From Bacteroidetes bacterium GWC2_46_850 (GTDB lineage: Bacteria; Bacteroidota; Bacteroidia; Bacteroidales; Dysgonomonadaceae), in contig MENQ01000007.1 in NCBI GenBank assembly GCA_001768325.1, positions 62,001 to 126,000 of the forward strand: a stretch of DNA of 64,000 bases. Reading direction: 5' to 3'. Position numbers and translations under genes: made by a program. A model generated the notes under the pieces. It was given only the letters and a program-made list of their open reading frames with translations. It had not been told where the DNA came from and searched no databases. Positions 1 to 8,232 of this stretch are shown here, piece by piece (the stretch's first letter is position 1; every line of letters starts with the position of its first letter).

Positions 1-1082
1 AGATTGAAAAGACACCCAACTGGGAGGATGATCTGGGGGGAGAATTCGCAAAAAGAGGCATGGATGCAAACTTTAAAGGTGTCCCAAAAGATATATACGG
101 TGAGTTTAAAAACTCATTCATCATGTATCTGCCCCGTATTTGTGAACATTGCCTCAATCCTACCTGTGTGGCAGTATGTCCTTCGGGAGCTATCTACAAA
201 CGTGAAGAGGATGGCATTGTGCTCATCGATCAGGAGCGCTGCAGGGGCTGGCGTCAATGTATCAGCGGTTGCCCCTATAAAAAGGTCTACTTCAACTGGG
301 AAACCAAAAGATCTGAGAAATGCACTTTCTGCTATCCGCGCATCGAAGCCGGTGAATCAACCATTTGCAGTGAATCGTGTGTGGGAAGGATTCGATATAT
401 TGGCATGATGCTTTACGATGCCGACAAGATTAAATCAGTAGCAATGACACCCGATGAAACAGATCTTTACGATGAACATCTCAACCTGTTTTTAGATCCC
501 CGCGATCCGGATGTTATTTCTGAAGCCCGCAAACAGGGTATTCCGGAAAATGTGCTGCAGGCTGCAGCGGCCTCCCCCATTTACAGGATGGCGATCGACT
601 GGAAGATTGCCTTTCCGTTGCACCCTGAATACCGGACACTGCCCATGGTGTGGTACGTACCTCCCCTCTCGCCCATACAATCGGCAGCCAATAGCGGAGA
701 TATCGGGATGAACGGTATCTTACCCGACGTGGATGATATGCGTATCTCTCATAAATATTTGGCAAATTTATTTACAGCGGGTGATGAAAAGCCTGTAAAA
801 GATGCGCTGAAGCGAATGCTTGCCATGCGGGCGTATATGAGAAGCAAGACGGTTGACAAAGAAGAGAACCTCACAGTATTGGAAGGAACCGATCTCACAC
901 CGGAAGAGGTAGAAAAGATGTATCATCTTTTGGCTATTGCAAACTATAAGGATCGGTTCGTGATACCCACAAGCCACAGGGAAGAGGCTAAAAATGTCTA
1001 TCTGAAACAATCCAGCTGTGGCTTCTCAGATGGAGGCTGCGACGACAATCAAAAAATAAAAAACCTGTTTGGAGGAATCTGA
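1..1082 (+). CDS. narH: Respiratory nitrate reductase beta subunit, 5' truncated
   Basis: This is the iron-sulfur electron-transfer subunit of membrane-bound NarGHI nitrate reductase, passing electrons from NarI to NarG. The reading frame is open from base 3, so the gene runs off the left edge and the ATG at 60 is internal. Cysteine clusters typical of NarH are visible: CEHCLNPTCVAVCP, then CRGWRQCISGCPYKK, in which Trp takes the place of one Cys as in the [3Fe-4S] centre of this family, then CTFCYPRIEAG and CSESCVGRIRYIG. The C-terminal half is the NarH-specific extension. The stop overlaps the narJ start by one base, indicating translational coupling. narG is presumably upstream, outside the window. 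Confidence 0.95.
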   Translation, partial: IEKTPNWEDDLGGEFAKRGMDANFKGVPKDIYGEFKNSFIMYLPRICEHCLNPTCVAVCPSGAIYKREEDGIVLIDQERCRGWRQCISGCPYKKVYFNWETKRSEKCTFCYPRIEAGESTICSESCVGRIRYIGMMLYDADKIKSVAMTPDETDLYDEHLNLFLDPRDPDVISEARKQGIPENVLQAAAASPIYRMAIDWKIAFPLHPEYRTLPMVWYVPPLSPIQSAANSGDIGMNGILPDVDDMRISHKYLANLFTAGDEKPVKDALKRMLAMRAYMRSKTVDKEENLTVLEGTDLTPEEVEKMYHLLAIANYKDRFVIPTSHREEAKNVYLKQSSCGFSDGGCDDNQKIKNLFGGI

Positions 1083-1705
1083 TGATGAAAACCTATAAAG
1101 TGCTCTCTCTGCTACTCTCTTACCCCACTGATGAGCTGCAAAAATTTTTGCCTCACGTGGAAAGAGAAATGAGGGAAGAATCATTGCTGCAGGAAGATAC
1201 AATAAGCGGATTGGTTCAGTTTTGCAAAAGACATGGTCCACTCGATCTCACCCATTGGCAGGAAGAGTACGTGCAGCTGTTTGATTACTCCAGAAGTGTT
1301 TCGCTGCATATCTTTGAACATATCAAAGGTGAGTCGAAGGATCGTGGACAAGCCATGGTCAACCTGATGGAATTTTACAAGGAAAATGGAATGTACCTCA
1401 CCACCAAGGAACTTCCAGATTATATTCCCGCTTTCTTGGAATTCCTTTCTACCCTGCCCCCGGCAAAAGCAGCAGAACTTTTGGGTGAGACCGTGCATGT
1501 GATGGATCGGATCAATGAGGCACTGATCGAAAGTGAAAATATCTACAACGTCATCTTCCAGGCTATTATTTCATTATCAGCCAAAAAACCTGACAAGACA
1601 ATTACCAGGGAGATGATTAAGAACGAGAAACCGTTGGATTTGGATGCGGAGTATGAAGAAGAGCCTGTGACCTTTGGAGGAGAAGCCTGCCAAACCGACC
1701 GGTAA
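1082..1705 (+). CDS. narJ: Nitrate reductase molybdenum cofactor assembly chaperone
   Basis: NarJ is a cytoplasmic chaperone that binds apo-NarG and supports molybdenum cofactor insertion and membrane docking. The 207-residue product has the family length, helix-rich composition and a conserved-looking core around YVQLFDYSRSVSLHIFEHIKG near residue 60, which matches the NarJ/TorD-type ExxHxxG-like signature region. The start ATG overlaps the narH stop codon, with a second ATG directly after it that could equally be used. narI follows after 35 bases. It should act only with the neighbouring NarGHI complex. Confidence 0.9.
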   Translation: MMKTYKVLSLLLSYPTDELQKFLPHVEREMREESLLQEDTISGLVQFCKRHGPLDLTHWQEEYVQLFDYSRSVSLHIFEHIKGESKDRGQAMVNLMEFYKENGMYLTTKELPDYIPAFLEFLSTLPPAKAAELLGETVHVMDRINEALIESENIYNVIFQAIISLSAKKPDKTITREMIKNEKPLDLDAEYEEEPVTFGGEACQTDR

Positions 1706-1740
1706 ACCATTTGACCTGTTTAAACATAAAATCAACAGAC

Positions 1741-2418
1741 ATGAATGATTATATCAACAATTTTCTGTTTACCTATTTCCCTTATATTGCACTGACAATA
1801 TTCTTCTTTGGATTTATCACACGGCTGGTAAAGTTTAACAAAACAGTGCAGGCAGAGTCAACCCAATTTCTTGCCGACAACAAGGTGAAGCTGGCAAGCA
1901 ATCTGTTTCATGTGGGGATTATATTTGTCTTTTTCGGCCATCTCACGCTTTTCCTTCCGGAGTGGCTCTACCACATGGTGATGACCACAGAAACCAAAAG
2001 GATGATTGCATTGTCAATGGGATCCTTTTTTGGGACAATGGCTTTTGTGGGAATGGCCATGTTGGTATTCAGACGTTTTGGCTCACCGCGCATGAAACAA
2101 AATAGTAGTTTTCAAGACTATTTTATTATCATACTGCTGCTGGCAGAAATTGTAATCGGACTCTCAGCTGCGCTGAAAACAGCCACTGCACCCATAGAAA
2201 CATATGCAGCCCTGGGCAAATGGGCGCTGGCGGTGGTCACTTTTCAACCAGATGCCGGATTAATACTGGCAAATCACCCCCTACAATATAAACTTCATAT
2301 AGTGCTCGGCCTTTTTATTTTTATGATTTTCCCCTATACAAAACTGATGCATATGCTGGCTTTTCCATATGTTTACTTCCTTCGATCAGGCTATCAGTTA
2401 GTAAGAAAAAGGAGTTAG
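1741..2418 (+). CDS. narI: Respiratory nitrate reductase gamma subunit (cytochrome b)
   Basis: NarI is the membrane-embedded dihaem cytochrome b that oxidises quinol and feeds electrons to NarH. The protein of about 225 residues has five hydrophobic segments. Candidate haem-ligand histidines lie in the segment NLFHVGIIFVFFGH and near the C-terminus (HPLQYKLHIV, KLMHMLAFP). I chose the ATG at 1741, beginning MNDYINNFLF, over an upstream in-frame TTG, because NarI proteins begin close to the first membrane helix. Its stop lies one base from the stop of a gene on the opposite strand. The subunit is menaquinol-dependent by inference, in keeping with menA at 38474. Confidence 0.92.
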   Translation: MNDYINNFLFTYFPYIALTIFFFGFITRLVKFNKTVQAESTQFLADNKVKLASNLFHVGIIFVFFGHLTLFLPEWLYHMVMTTETKRMIALSMGSFFGTMAFVGMAMLVFRRFGSPRMKQNSSFQDYFIIILLLAEIVIGLSAALKTATAPIETYAALGKWALAVVTFQPDAGLILANHPLQYKLHIVLGLFIFMIFPYTKLMHMLAFPYVYFLRSGYQLVRKRS

Positions 2419-2419
2419 T

Positions 2420-3619
2420 TTAATCAGTCTCTCCCTCGTCGAGCTGCCGCAGGAGATGATGGTGCCAGCTGTCAACATAACGCAAGCTGGTTGCTATGGA
2501 GCGTGCCGGATTTGCGATAAAGCGGCGTGTGGTCGTAAAACTACTGATCACCATGGGCAATATGCCGAAAGCATGATTTACCGAAAGATAGAGCTGCCTG
2601 AATCCCGAACGAAAAAAGAGCCGCTGCATGAGGGGAGCACGCAATTCAGTGCTCAGGGCAGCAAAACCCGTGACCACCACCAGCGCACGAAGCACCATGA
2701 TAAACCCATTTGAGAGCGCCATAAGGCGACCCTCAAGCCCGGGTTCCGCTGTCTTCGTAAAAAACCAGGCTAATACAAGTATCACCAGCAACTGCATCCA
2801 GAAGAGCCATTTTCTCAACTGTCGCAAAGCAGCATGATAACGTCGGAAAACAAAAATAAACCAGGGAATAGTCAGGATGAGTGCCGGTACCCACGTCAGA
2901 TTATTCAAGCCATAAAGAAGCAGGGGAATCAGTATGATCAGCATGATTAAATATCGGGTGGAATAGACAATCGCTTCAGTTGGCCGATTCCAGATTTCAT
3001 TCTGAGAGGAGGCGGAAAACGAAAGATCACGATACTGCTCTGCCTTTGATCTTTGTCCCAGCTTGTAACCAAACAGTGCAACCACTGCGCCCAGCAAAGC
3101 ATAAATAACAAACAGAATAAACACGGCGCGCATGGGTTGTGTGTGGAGAAATTCAAGACTCCGGGTTGCAAAATTGTACATCTCTTCGTAAATGACAAAT
3201 ATATCCCAACCATACAATAAATAAAGTCTTACAATTTTATGGATCAGGATTCCCACCATGGTCAGCATCCCCGCACTGATATATCCCATGATATTCCTGC
3301 CAACCATACGAATGGCGAACTCCATCACAAACCCCTCCATGGCAATGGCAATCATGGGCCCCAGGATAACAGAACTGGGGGAAATGGATTTCATGAGCGC
3401 AGTAATCAATCCTGCCCGCCAGATAATGCCATACCTTGGCCATATCTGAAAAAAACCGATGACCAGCACAATGGAAATAAGTGTAAGGAAAGTACCTGAA
3501 AAAGGTATTTTGAGATTGTGCAAAAAACTGCCTGCTATGATCTCGACACCAGCCCACAAACCTGCGAGGACCGATGCCTTGATCCATTTGTCGTTCACGA
3601 TCCTTTTTTGTTGCTCCAT
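2420..3619 (-). CDS. Polytopic membrane protein of a molybdenum-cofactor gene cluster (possible ECF-type permease)
   Basis: A 399-residue protein with about nine to eleven hydrophobic segments. The N-terminal half (about 1-200) resembles a substrate-binding S component of an energy-coupling-factor importer. The C-terminal half has basic cytoplasmic stretches (ELRAPLMQRLFFRSGF, TRRFIANPARS) loosely like the coupling helices of EcfT; this assignment is tentative. The start overlaps the mobA stop by 25 bases, so the two are probably co-translated, with the P-loop NTPase gene as first gene of the operon. Context (nitrate reductase, MobA) suggests a role in molybdenum or cofactor supply, but no substrate can be read from the sequence. 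Confidence 0.6.
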   Translation of the reverse strand: MEQQKRIVNDKWIKASVLAGLWAGVEIIAGSFLHNLKIPFSGTFLTLISIVLVIGFFQIWPRYGIIWRAGLITALMKSISPSSVILGPMIAIAMEGFVMEFAIRMVGRNIMGYISAGMLTMVGILIHKIVRLYLLYGWDIFVIYEEMYNFATRSLEFLHTQPMRAVFILFVIYALLGAVVALFGYKLGQRSKAEQYRDLSFSASSQNEIWNRPTEAIVYSTRYLIMLIILIPLLLYGLNNLTWVPALILTIPWFIFVFRRYHAALRQLRKWLFWMQLLVILVLAWFFTKTAEPGLEGRLMALSNGFIMVLRALVVVTGFAALSTELRAPLMQRLFFRSGFRQLYLSVNHAFGILPMVISSFTTTRRFIANPARSIATSLRYVDSWHHHLLRQLDEGETD

Positions 3620-4215
3620 AACGTACGGGCTTGTTGTAACAGGTCCATGCTATTCACATTGATAAAAGCATGTTCCTGGTAAAGTGGATGTTCTTTGGAT
3701 ATCTGTACATATTTCACAGGCACCATATCAAGTAAGCATTTCATCTTATACTGATTGGAATCAATCTGCCGTTTTAATACCGGAAGGATATCCCTGTGGT
3801 AGACGGCACACAACATCTGTTCCTGACCGCTGCAATCGACCGGCAGTGTAAGCAAAGCCCCACTCTCTTCTGCCTGTGAAACAATATATTTCAATAAAGA
3901 TACAGATACCAGCGGAATATCACATGATACGACTAAATTTAACATAGATGTGGAAGCATTCAACACAGAATAGATGCCACCCAAAGGACCACACTGAGGA
4001 TATTCATCGGGTATCTGTGGAAATGATATGCCGGGATATATGACGGAGCCACTACCCACCACAATGGCAGGAGTGACCTCCTGCAGTTTCTCAATCATCC
4101 GGATGAGCATGGACGCTCCGCTGATCCCGGCCTCGGCCTTGTTGAATCCCATTCGCCTGCTTTGTCCGCCAGCCAGAACGACACCGGTTATGTCCACGTT
4201 GTATCTGTCCATCAA
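3595..4215 (-). CDS. mobA: Molybdenum cofactor guanylyltransferase-like NTP transferase
   Basis: MobA attaches GMP to Mo-molybdopterin to give the guanine dinucleotide cofactor that NarG uses. The 206-residue protein starts with the nucleotidyltransferase signature VVLAGGQSRRMGFNKAE (residues 12-28), followed by DEYPQCGPLGGIYSVL and the metal-binding VSCDIPLV. These match the MobA family; related CTP- or purine-transferring enzymes are the alternatives. It sits between a P-loop NTPase gene (39 bases upstream) and an overlapping membrane protein gene, and converges on the narHJI operon, which is the likely consumer of its product. Confidence 0.85.
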   Translation of the reverse strand: MMDRYNVDITGVVLAGGQSRRMGFNKAEAGISGASMLIRMIEKLQEVTPAIVVGSGSVIYPGISFPQIPDEYPQCGPLGGIYSVLNASTSMLNLVVSCDIPLVSVSLLKYIVSQAEESGALLTLPVDCSGQEQMLCAVYHRDILPVLKRQIDSNQYKMKCLLDMVPVKYVQISKEHPLYQEHAFINVNSMDLLQQARTLWSNKKGS

Positions 4216-4254
4216 TATAAATTTTTTAAAAAACTGTCCGATTATCGATCAGAT

Positions 4255-4773
4255 TTATCGAACCAATTCTTTTATTTTTTCAAATATCTTTATGGGGTTC
4301 CCAAAATCAGCCGGTTCGAAAATAAAGGCAGTGTCGATATGCCACTTTTCAATGACCTGGTGAAGATGTTTCGTTTTGACTGTGAAGATTAAGGGTGTAT
4401 CAGACTCTATCAATCTTGTAAACCCATCACTCCAAAGCCTTCCCTGCAACTCATAACCACCAATTTCATCAATTACGGCGATATCGGGAGATTGCTCAAG
4501 CATCTCTTCCATCCAAATGAGCCCTTTTTCAACTCCCTCCGGAAAAAAACTGAAATGATCCGGTCGTTTTTCAAAACCGGTGACCCGTTGCATCACCGGA
4601 AACTCTTCGTGGGTTGTCACATTTTTTATCCGGTAAGTGTCAGATTCAAGGTGATGCAATGCCACAAAACCATGCACGACAAAGCCATTCATCTGTAGCA
4701 AAGACAACACCGTTGCCAGAAAGGTGGATTTCCCGCTTCCTTTGTCACCGGAAATAATAAATACTGGTTTCAA
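4255..4773 (-). CDS. P-loop NTPase of the THEP1/NTPase_1 type
   Basis: A 172-residue nucleoside-triphosphatase. It has a Walker A motif GDKGSGKST at about residues 9-17 and a Walker B segment IAVIDEIGGYELQ, whose DEIG is typical of the NTPase_1 (THEP1) family. No membrane segment is present. It is the first gene of the operon with mobA and the polytopic membrane protein. The family has an NTPase activity of unclear physiological role. Here it may energise the membrane protein or act like MobB beside MobA; both are inference. Candidate minus-strand -7 boxes lie upstream at 4834-4841 and 4876-4883. Confidence 0.75.
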   Translation of the reverse strand: MKPVFIISGDKGSGKSTFLATVLSLLQMNGFVVHGFVALHHLESDTYRIKNVTTHEEFPVMQRVTGFEKRPDHFSFFPEGVEKGLIWMEEMLEQSPDIAVIDEIGGYELQGRLWSDGFTRLIESDTPLIFTVKTKHLHQVIEKWHIDTAFIFEPADFGNPIKIFEKIKELVR

Positions 4774-5238
4774 TGGTCAATTGTTTAATATTTGTAACAG
4801 GCACGAAATACATTTTTTCAAGAAGTACAAAGGCAAATCTAAAGTTGAGTATCCTTCAAAAAAGACGACAACAAACAAAAGTAAATATTTTTACGGATAA
4901 TAGGGTAATACCAAATTGTCTTTCTTGCACGAATCCAACCTTTTCAATGACTGTGCATATCTGAATTAAAAACGACCGATTACATGCTTCATTGAGTAAA
5001 ATGAGCGATGATGCGAAACGATTGAAAGACTAAGCAACCAGATGACTTTTTTCTGAATTACGCGAAAAAAAATGATTACCTTTGACTGAAATTAGAATAA
5101 AGATGCCTATTCTTTGATAGCGTAGTCTGTATTTTTAATTACTTTTGTAAAGTAAAATAATGTGAGTCGCTTTGTCTCTGTGCAGAGATTTTACCCCGCA
5201 GTCGGAAGGGAGAGAGCGCCTTTTCAACACCAAACAGT
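4774..5238. promoter_or_regulatory. Divergent intergenic region: Moco operon and pyrB leader
   Basis: These 465 bases hold no credible gene. For the minus-strand cofactor operon, rightward CAAATCTA (4834-4841) and CAAAAGTA (4876-4883) read as TAGATTTG and TACTTTTG -7 boxes, without a well-spaced TTG. For pyrB, TACCTTTG (5078-5085) and TACTTTTG (5140-5147) are candidates; the second has TTTG 23 bases upstream at 5113-5116. The remaining leader of roughly 85 bases before pyrB is purine-rich close to the start and contains a small CTCTG/CAGAG hairpin. No known riboswitch was recognised. Confidence 0.5.
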
Positions 5239-6156
5239 ATGCTTCCCAAATGTTTTGTAAATATTGATGATTACAGCCGGGAGGATATATTCCGTATCCT
5301 TGAAAGTGCAGCCAGATTCAAGCAGCAACCCAACCGTGACCTGCTACAGGGAAAAGTATGCGCCACGCTTTTCTTTGAGCCATCCACCCGTACCCGACTG
5401 AGTTTCGAGACGGCGGTCAACAGGCTCCGGGGACGCATCATCGGCTTCTCCGATGCAGCCACCAGCAGCTCCACCAAAGGGGAGTCGCTGAAAGACACCA
5501 TCATGATGGTCAGCAATTACGCCGACCTCATCATCATGCGTCATCACCTCGAAGGATCGGCACGCTATGCATCGGAGATATCCCCCGTACCGGTGGTCAA
5601 TGCCGGCGATGGATCCAATCAGCATCCCACACAAACAATGCTCGATCTGTTTTCGATCTATGAGACCCAGGGCACACTGGAAAACCTCACGGTCACCATC
5701 GTGGGTGACCTGAAGTATGGACGAGCTGTACATTCTCTCATCCAGGGGCTGTCGCACTTCTCTCCCACCTTCAACTTCGTTGCGCCGGAGGAATTGCATA
5801 TCCCCGATAAATACAAGGTATTCTGTGATCAAAAGCAGATTGTTTACAATGAGTTTACCGACTTCTCCCCCGAATCGATCAACAGCGCCGATATTCTTTA
5901 CATGACCCGTGTGCAGAAAGAACGCTTCACCGACCTGATGGAGTATGAGAAGGTAAAGAACATTTATGTGTTGCACAACGACATGCTGGCGGACTCGAAA
6001 GAAAACCTGCGGGTGCTGCATCCGCTACCCCGGGTGAAAGAGATCAGCCAGGATGTGGATGACAATCCCAAGGCCTACTATTTTCAGCAGGCCAGGAACG
6101 GCATGTATACCCGGCAGGCTGTCATCTGTGACCTGATGGGTATTGCTGTGGACTAA
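5239..6156 (+). CDS. pyrB: Aspartate carbamoyltransferase catalytic subunit
   Basis: PyrB condenses carbamoyl phosphate with aspartate to N-carbamoylaspartate, the committed step of pyrimidine synthesis. At 305 residues it has the usual catalytic-chain length. The carbamoyl-phosphate loop [15 protein letters not shown] (about residues 48-62), the lysine-containing loop SSTKGESL, the HPTQTMLDL segment and the C-terminal HPLPRV are all present. pyrI follows after 33 bases, so the enzyme is probably the allosteric PyrB6-PyrI6 holoenzyme. Flavin reductase and metA genes follow on the same strand with short gaps. Confidence 0.97.
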   Translation: MLPKCFVNIDDYSREDIFRILESAARFKQQPNRDLLQGKVCATLFFEPSTRTRLSFETAVNRLRGRIIGFSDAATSSSTKGESLKDTIMMVSNYADLIIMRHHLEGSARYASEISPVPVVNAGDGSNQHPTQTMLDLFSIYETQGTLENLTVTIVGDLKYGRAVHSLIQGLSHFSPTFNFVAPEELHIPDKYKVFCDQKQIVYNEFTDFSPESINSADILYMTRVQKERFTDLMEYEKVKNIYVLHNDMLADSKENLRVLHPLPRVKEISQDVDDNPKAYYFQQARNGMYTRQAVICDLMGIAVD

Positions 6157-6189
6157 AGAAAGGTCTTTCATGCATAATTTGAAATAAAT

Positions 6190-6651
6190 ATGAGAAAAGA
6201 ACTGCAGGTTGCCGCACTCGAAAATGGCACGGCCATTGATCATATCCCAAGCGAGGCTGTTTTTAAAGTGGTGTCGCTGCTACAGCTACAGAAGCTGAGC
6301 AACCGCATCACCATCGGCAACAACCTAAAAAGCAGCAAGATGGGAAAGAAGGGAATCATCAAGGTTTCCAATAAGTTTTTCAGGGAAGATGAAATAAATC
6401 GCATCGCACTGGTAGCACCCAATGTGAATCTGAATATTATTCGTAACTTCGAGGTGGTGGAAAAGAAGAAAGTCGTGCTCCCCGATGAGATCATCGAAAT
6501 CGTGAAGTGCAACAATCCCAAATGCATCACCAACAACGAACCGATGCGCACCCGTTTTCACGTGATCGACAAGGAAATGGTGGAGCTTCAGTGCCACTAC
6601 TGCGAATTGAAAATCAAAAAAGAGGAAATTGAGCTGATTGCTGAAAGCTGA
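6190..6651 (+). CDS. pyrI: Aspartate carbamoyltransferase regulatory subunit
   Basis: PyrI binds ATP and CTP/UTP and controls PyrB. The 153-residue protein has the N-terminal allosteric domain ([19 protein letters not shown]) and a C-terminal zinc domain with four cysteines in CNNPKC and CHYC. The gene end is unusual: its last six codons (Glu-Leu-Ile-Ala-Glu-Ser) and the stop lie inside a run of GCTGANN heptad repeats that continues into the spacer. The C-terminal tail may therefore have been formed or extended by the repeat. Confidence 0.95.
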   Translation: MRKELQVAALENGTAIDHIPSEAVFKVVSLLQLQKLSNRITIGNNLKSSKMGKKGIIKVSNKFFREDEINRIALVAPNVNLNIIRNFEVVEKKKVVLPDEIIEIVKCNNPKCITNNEPMRTRFHVIDKEMVELQCHYCELKIKKEEIELIAES

Positions 6652-6674
6652 TTGCTAATCGCTGAACGCTGAAT
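6632..6674 (+). repeat. Heptad repeat GCTGANN at the end of pyrI
   Basis: Six consecutive seven-base units (GCTGATT, GCTGAAA, GCTGATT, GCTAATC, GCTGAAC, GCTGAAT) cover the last pyrI codons, its stop codon and the whole spacer up to the next ATG. The same kind of repeat occurs directly before hisD and hisF in this window. Confidence 0.8.
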
Positions 6675-7256
6675 ATGAAACATGACTGGAAGCCGGGAAC
6701 AATGATTTATCCACTGCCGGCGGTGATGATTAGTTGTGGCAGCGCCCCCGAAGAACAGAATATTTTCACTGTCAGCTGGGTGGGTACCATCAATACGAAT
6801 CCGCCGATGTGTTACATATCGGTCAGACCCGAACGGCATTCGTATGATATCATCAAAAGAAATAAAGAGTTTGTGATCAATCTCACCACGGAGGAGCTGG
6901 CCCGTGCTACCGACTGGTGTGGCGTGCGCTCCGGCAGAGATTACAATAAGTTTGAGGAGATGAAACTGACTGCAGGCAAGGCAACCGTGGTGAAAGCGCC
7001 TGTCATAGCCGAGTCGCCGCTCAGTATTGAATGCATTGTGAAGGATATCATTTCACTCGGATCGCACGATATGTTTATTGCAGATGTAGTAAACGTGCAG
7101 GCCGATGATCGTTTTTTGCATCCCGAAACAGGCCGGTTCGACCTGCATAGTTCAAAACTGATCGCCTACGCACACGGACATTATTACGGTCTTGGAAAAG
7201 AGATCGGCAAATTTGGCTGGAGCGTTCAGAAAGATCAGAAGAAAAAGAGAAAATAA
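6675..7256 (+). CDS. Flavin reductase-like FMN-binding split-barrel protein
   Basis: A 193-residue cytosolic protein of the flavin reductase-like domain family. It has the N-terminal PLPAVMISCG strand, the FTVSWVGTINTNPPMCYISVRP segment with the family's Asn/Pro-rich turn, and HSYDIIKRNKEFVINL. Members bind FMN and reduce flavins or act as reductase partners; the substrate cannot be told here. It has a lysine-rich C-terminal tail (QKDQKKKRK). It lies 23 bases after pyrI and 17 before metA, probably in one transcript, without an obvious pathway link to either. Confidence 0.85.
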   Translation: MKHDWKPGTMIYPLPAVMISCGSAPEEQNIFTVSWVGTINTNPPMCYISVRPERHSYDIIKRNKEFVINLTTEELARATDWCGVRSGRDYNKFEEMKLTAGKATVVKAPVIAESPLSIECIVKDIISLGSHDMFIADVVNVQADDRFLHPETGRFDLHSSKLIAYAHGHYYGLGKEIGKFGWSVQKDQKKKRK

Positions 7257-7273
7257 CAAAGATAACACCGATT

Positions 7274-8209
7274 ATGCCCGTAAATATACCCGATAAATTA
7301 CCTGCGATAGAGATTTTAAAAAAGGAACATATTTTTGTGATGGACGATCTGCGTGCTTCCTCGCAGGACATCAGACCTCTCAAAATACTCATCCTCAACC
7401 TCATGCCACTCAAGGTGACCACGGAGACCGATCTGATCAGGCTGCTCTCCAACTCTCCCTTGCAGATAGAGATTGAGTTTCTGGGACTGACGACCCACAC
7501 GCCCAGAAACACACCCATTGAGCATCTGGTATCATTTTACACCGGCTTCTCCAACATAAAGGATTCCTACTACGATGGCATGATCATTACCGGAGCACCG
7601 GTGGAGATGCTTCCTTTTGAAGAGGTGAATTACTGGGATGAGCTTACCCTGATTTACGACTGGGCGCGCACGCATGTAACCTCCACCTTTTATATTTGCT
7701 GGGGAGCCCAGGCTGCATTGTACCATTTTTATGGTATCCGGAAATATCCACTGGATAAGAAATTGTTTGGCGTATTTAATCATACAATCAACGACCCCTC
7801 TTTTCCACTTTTCCGTGGCTTCGACGATACGTTCTATGCACCCCACAGTCGTCACACAACCATCCTTGCTGAAGAAATCAAACGCAATGTGGAGCTTACC
7901 ATCCACTCGGAATCGGAAGAGGCGGGTGTTTACATTGTCTCATCCCGTGGAGGGAGGGAGTTTTATGTCACCGGTCATTCGGAATACTCACCCATGACGC
8001 TACACAATGAATATACACGGGATAAGGAAAAGGGAATGAACTCGGTGGAGGTGCCCCTCAACTACTACAGGAACAACGATCCTGCACAACCTCCATTGGT
8101 ACAGTGGCGTTCTCACGCCAACCTATTATATATAAACTGGTTAAACTACTTTGTCTATCAGGCAACACCTTTCAACATACATGAAATTGCACAGCTGGGA
8201 AATCTGTAA
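7274..8209 (+). CDS. metA: Homoserine O-acyltransferase, MetA family (predicted acetyl-specific)
   Basis: MetA activates homoserine for methionine synthesis. The 311-residue protein has the catalytic cysteine at residue 142 in FYICWGAQAALYH and the later His/Glu region around HSEYSPMTLHNEY. Residue 111, in the segment TGAPVEMLPF, is glutamate. In studied MetA enzymes Glu111 goes with acetyl-CoA use (Bacillus cereus) and Gly111 with succinyl-CoA use (E. coli). The usual automatic name homoserine O-succinyltransferase is therefore probably wrong for this protein. It is followed after 23 bases by a glycosyltransferase gene on the same strand. Confidence 0.93.
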   Translation: MPVNIPDKLPAIEILKKEHIFVMDDLRASSQDIRPLKILILNLMPLKVTTETDLIRLLSNSPLQIEIEFLGLTTHTPRNTPIEHLVSFYTGFSNIKDSYYDGMIITGAPVEMLPFEEVNYWDELTLIYDWARTHVTSTFYICWGAQAALYHFYGIRKYPLDKKLFGVFNHTINDPSFPLFRGFDDTFYAPHSRHTTILAEEIKRNVELTIHSESEEAGVYIVSSRGGREFYVTGHSEYSPMTLHNEYTRDKEKGMNSVEVPLNYYRNNDPAQPPLVQWRSHANLLYINWLNYFVYQATPFNIHEIAQLGNL

Positions 8210-8232
8210 CTAAACAAATAGCAACTGTTCTT

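Noticed and set aside
5344-6021. Long antisense frame opposite pyrB
   Set aside because: Mirror of a well-supported coding gene, with no family features or promoter.
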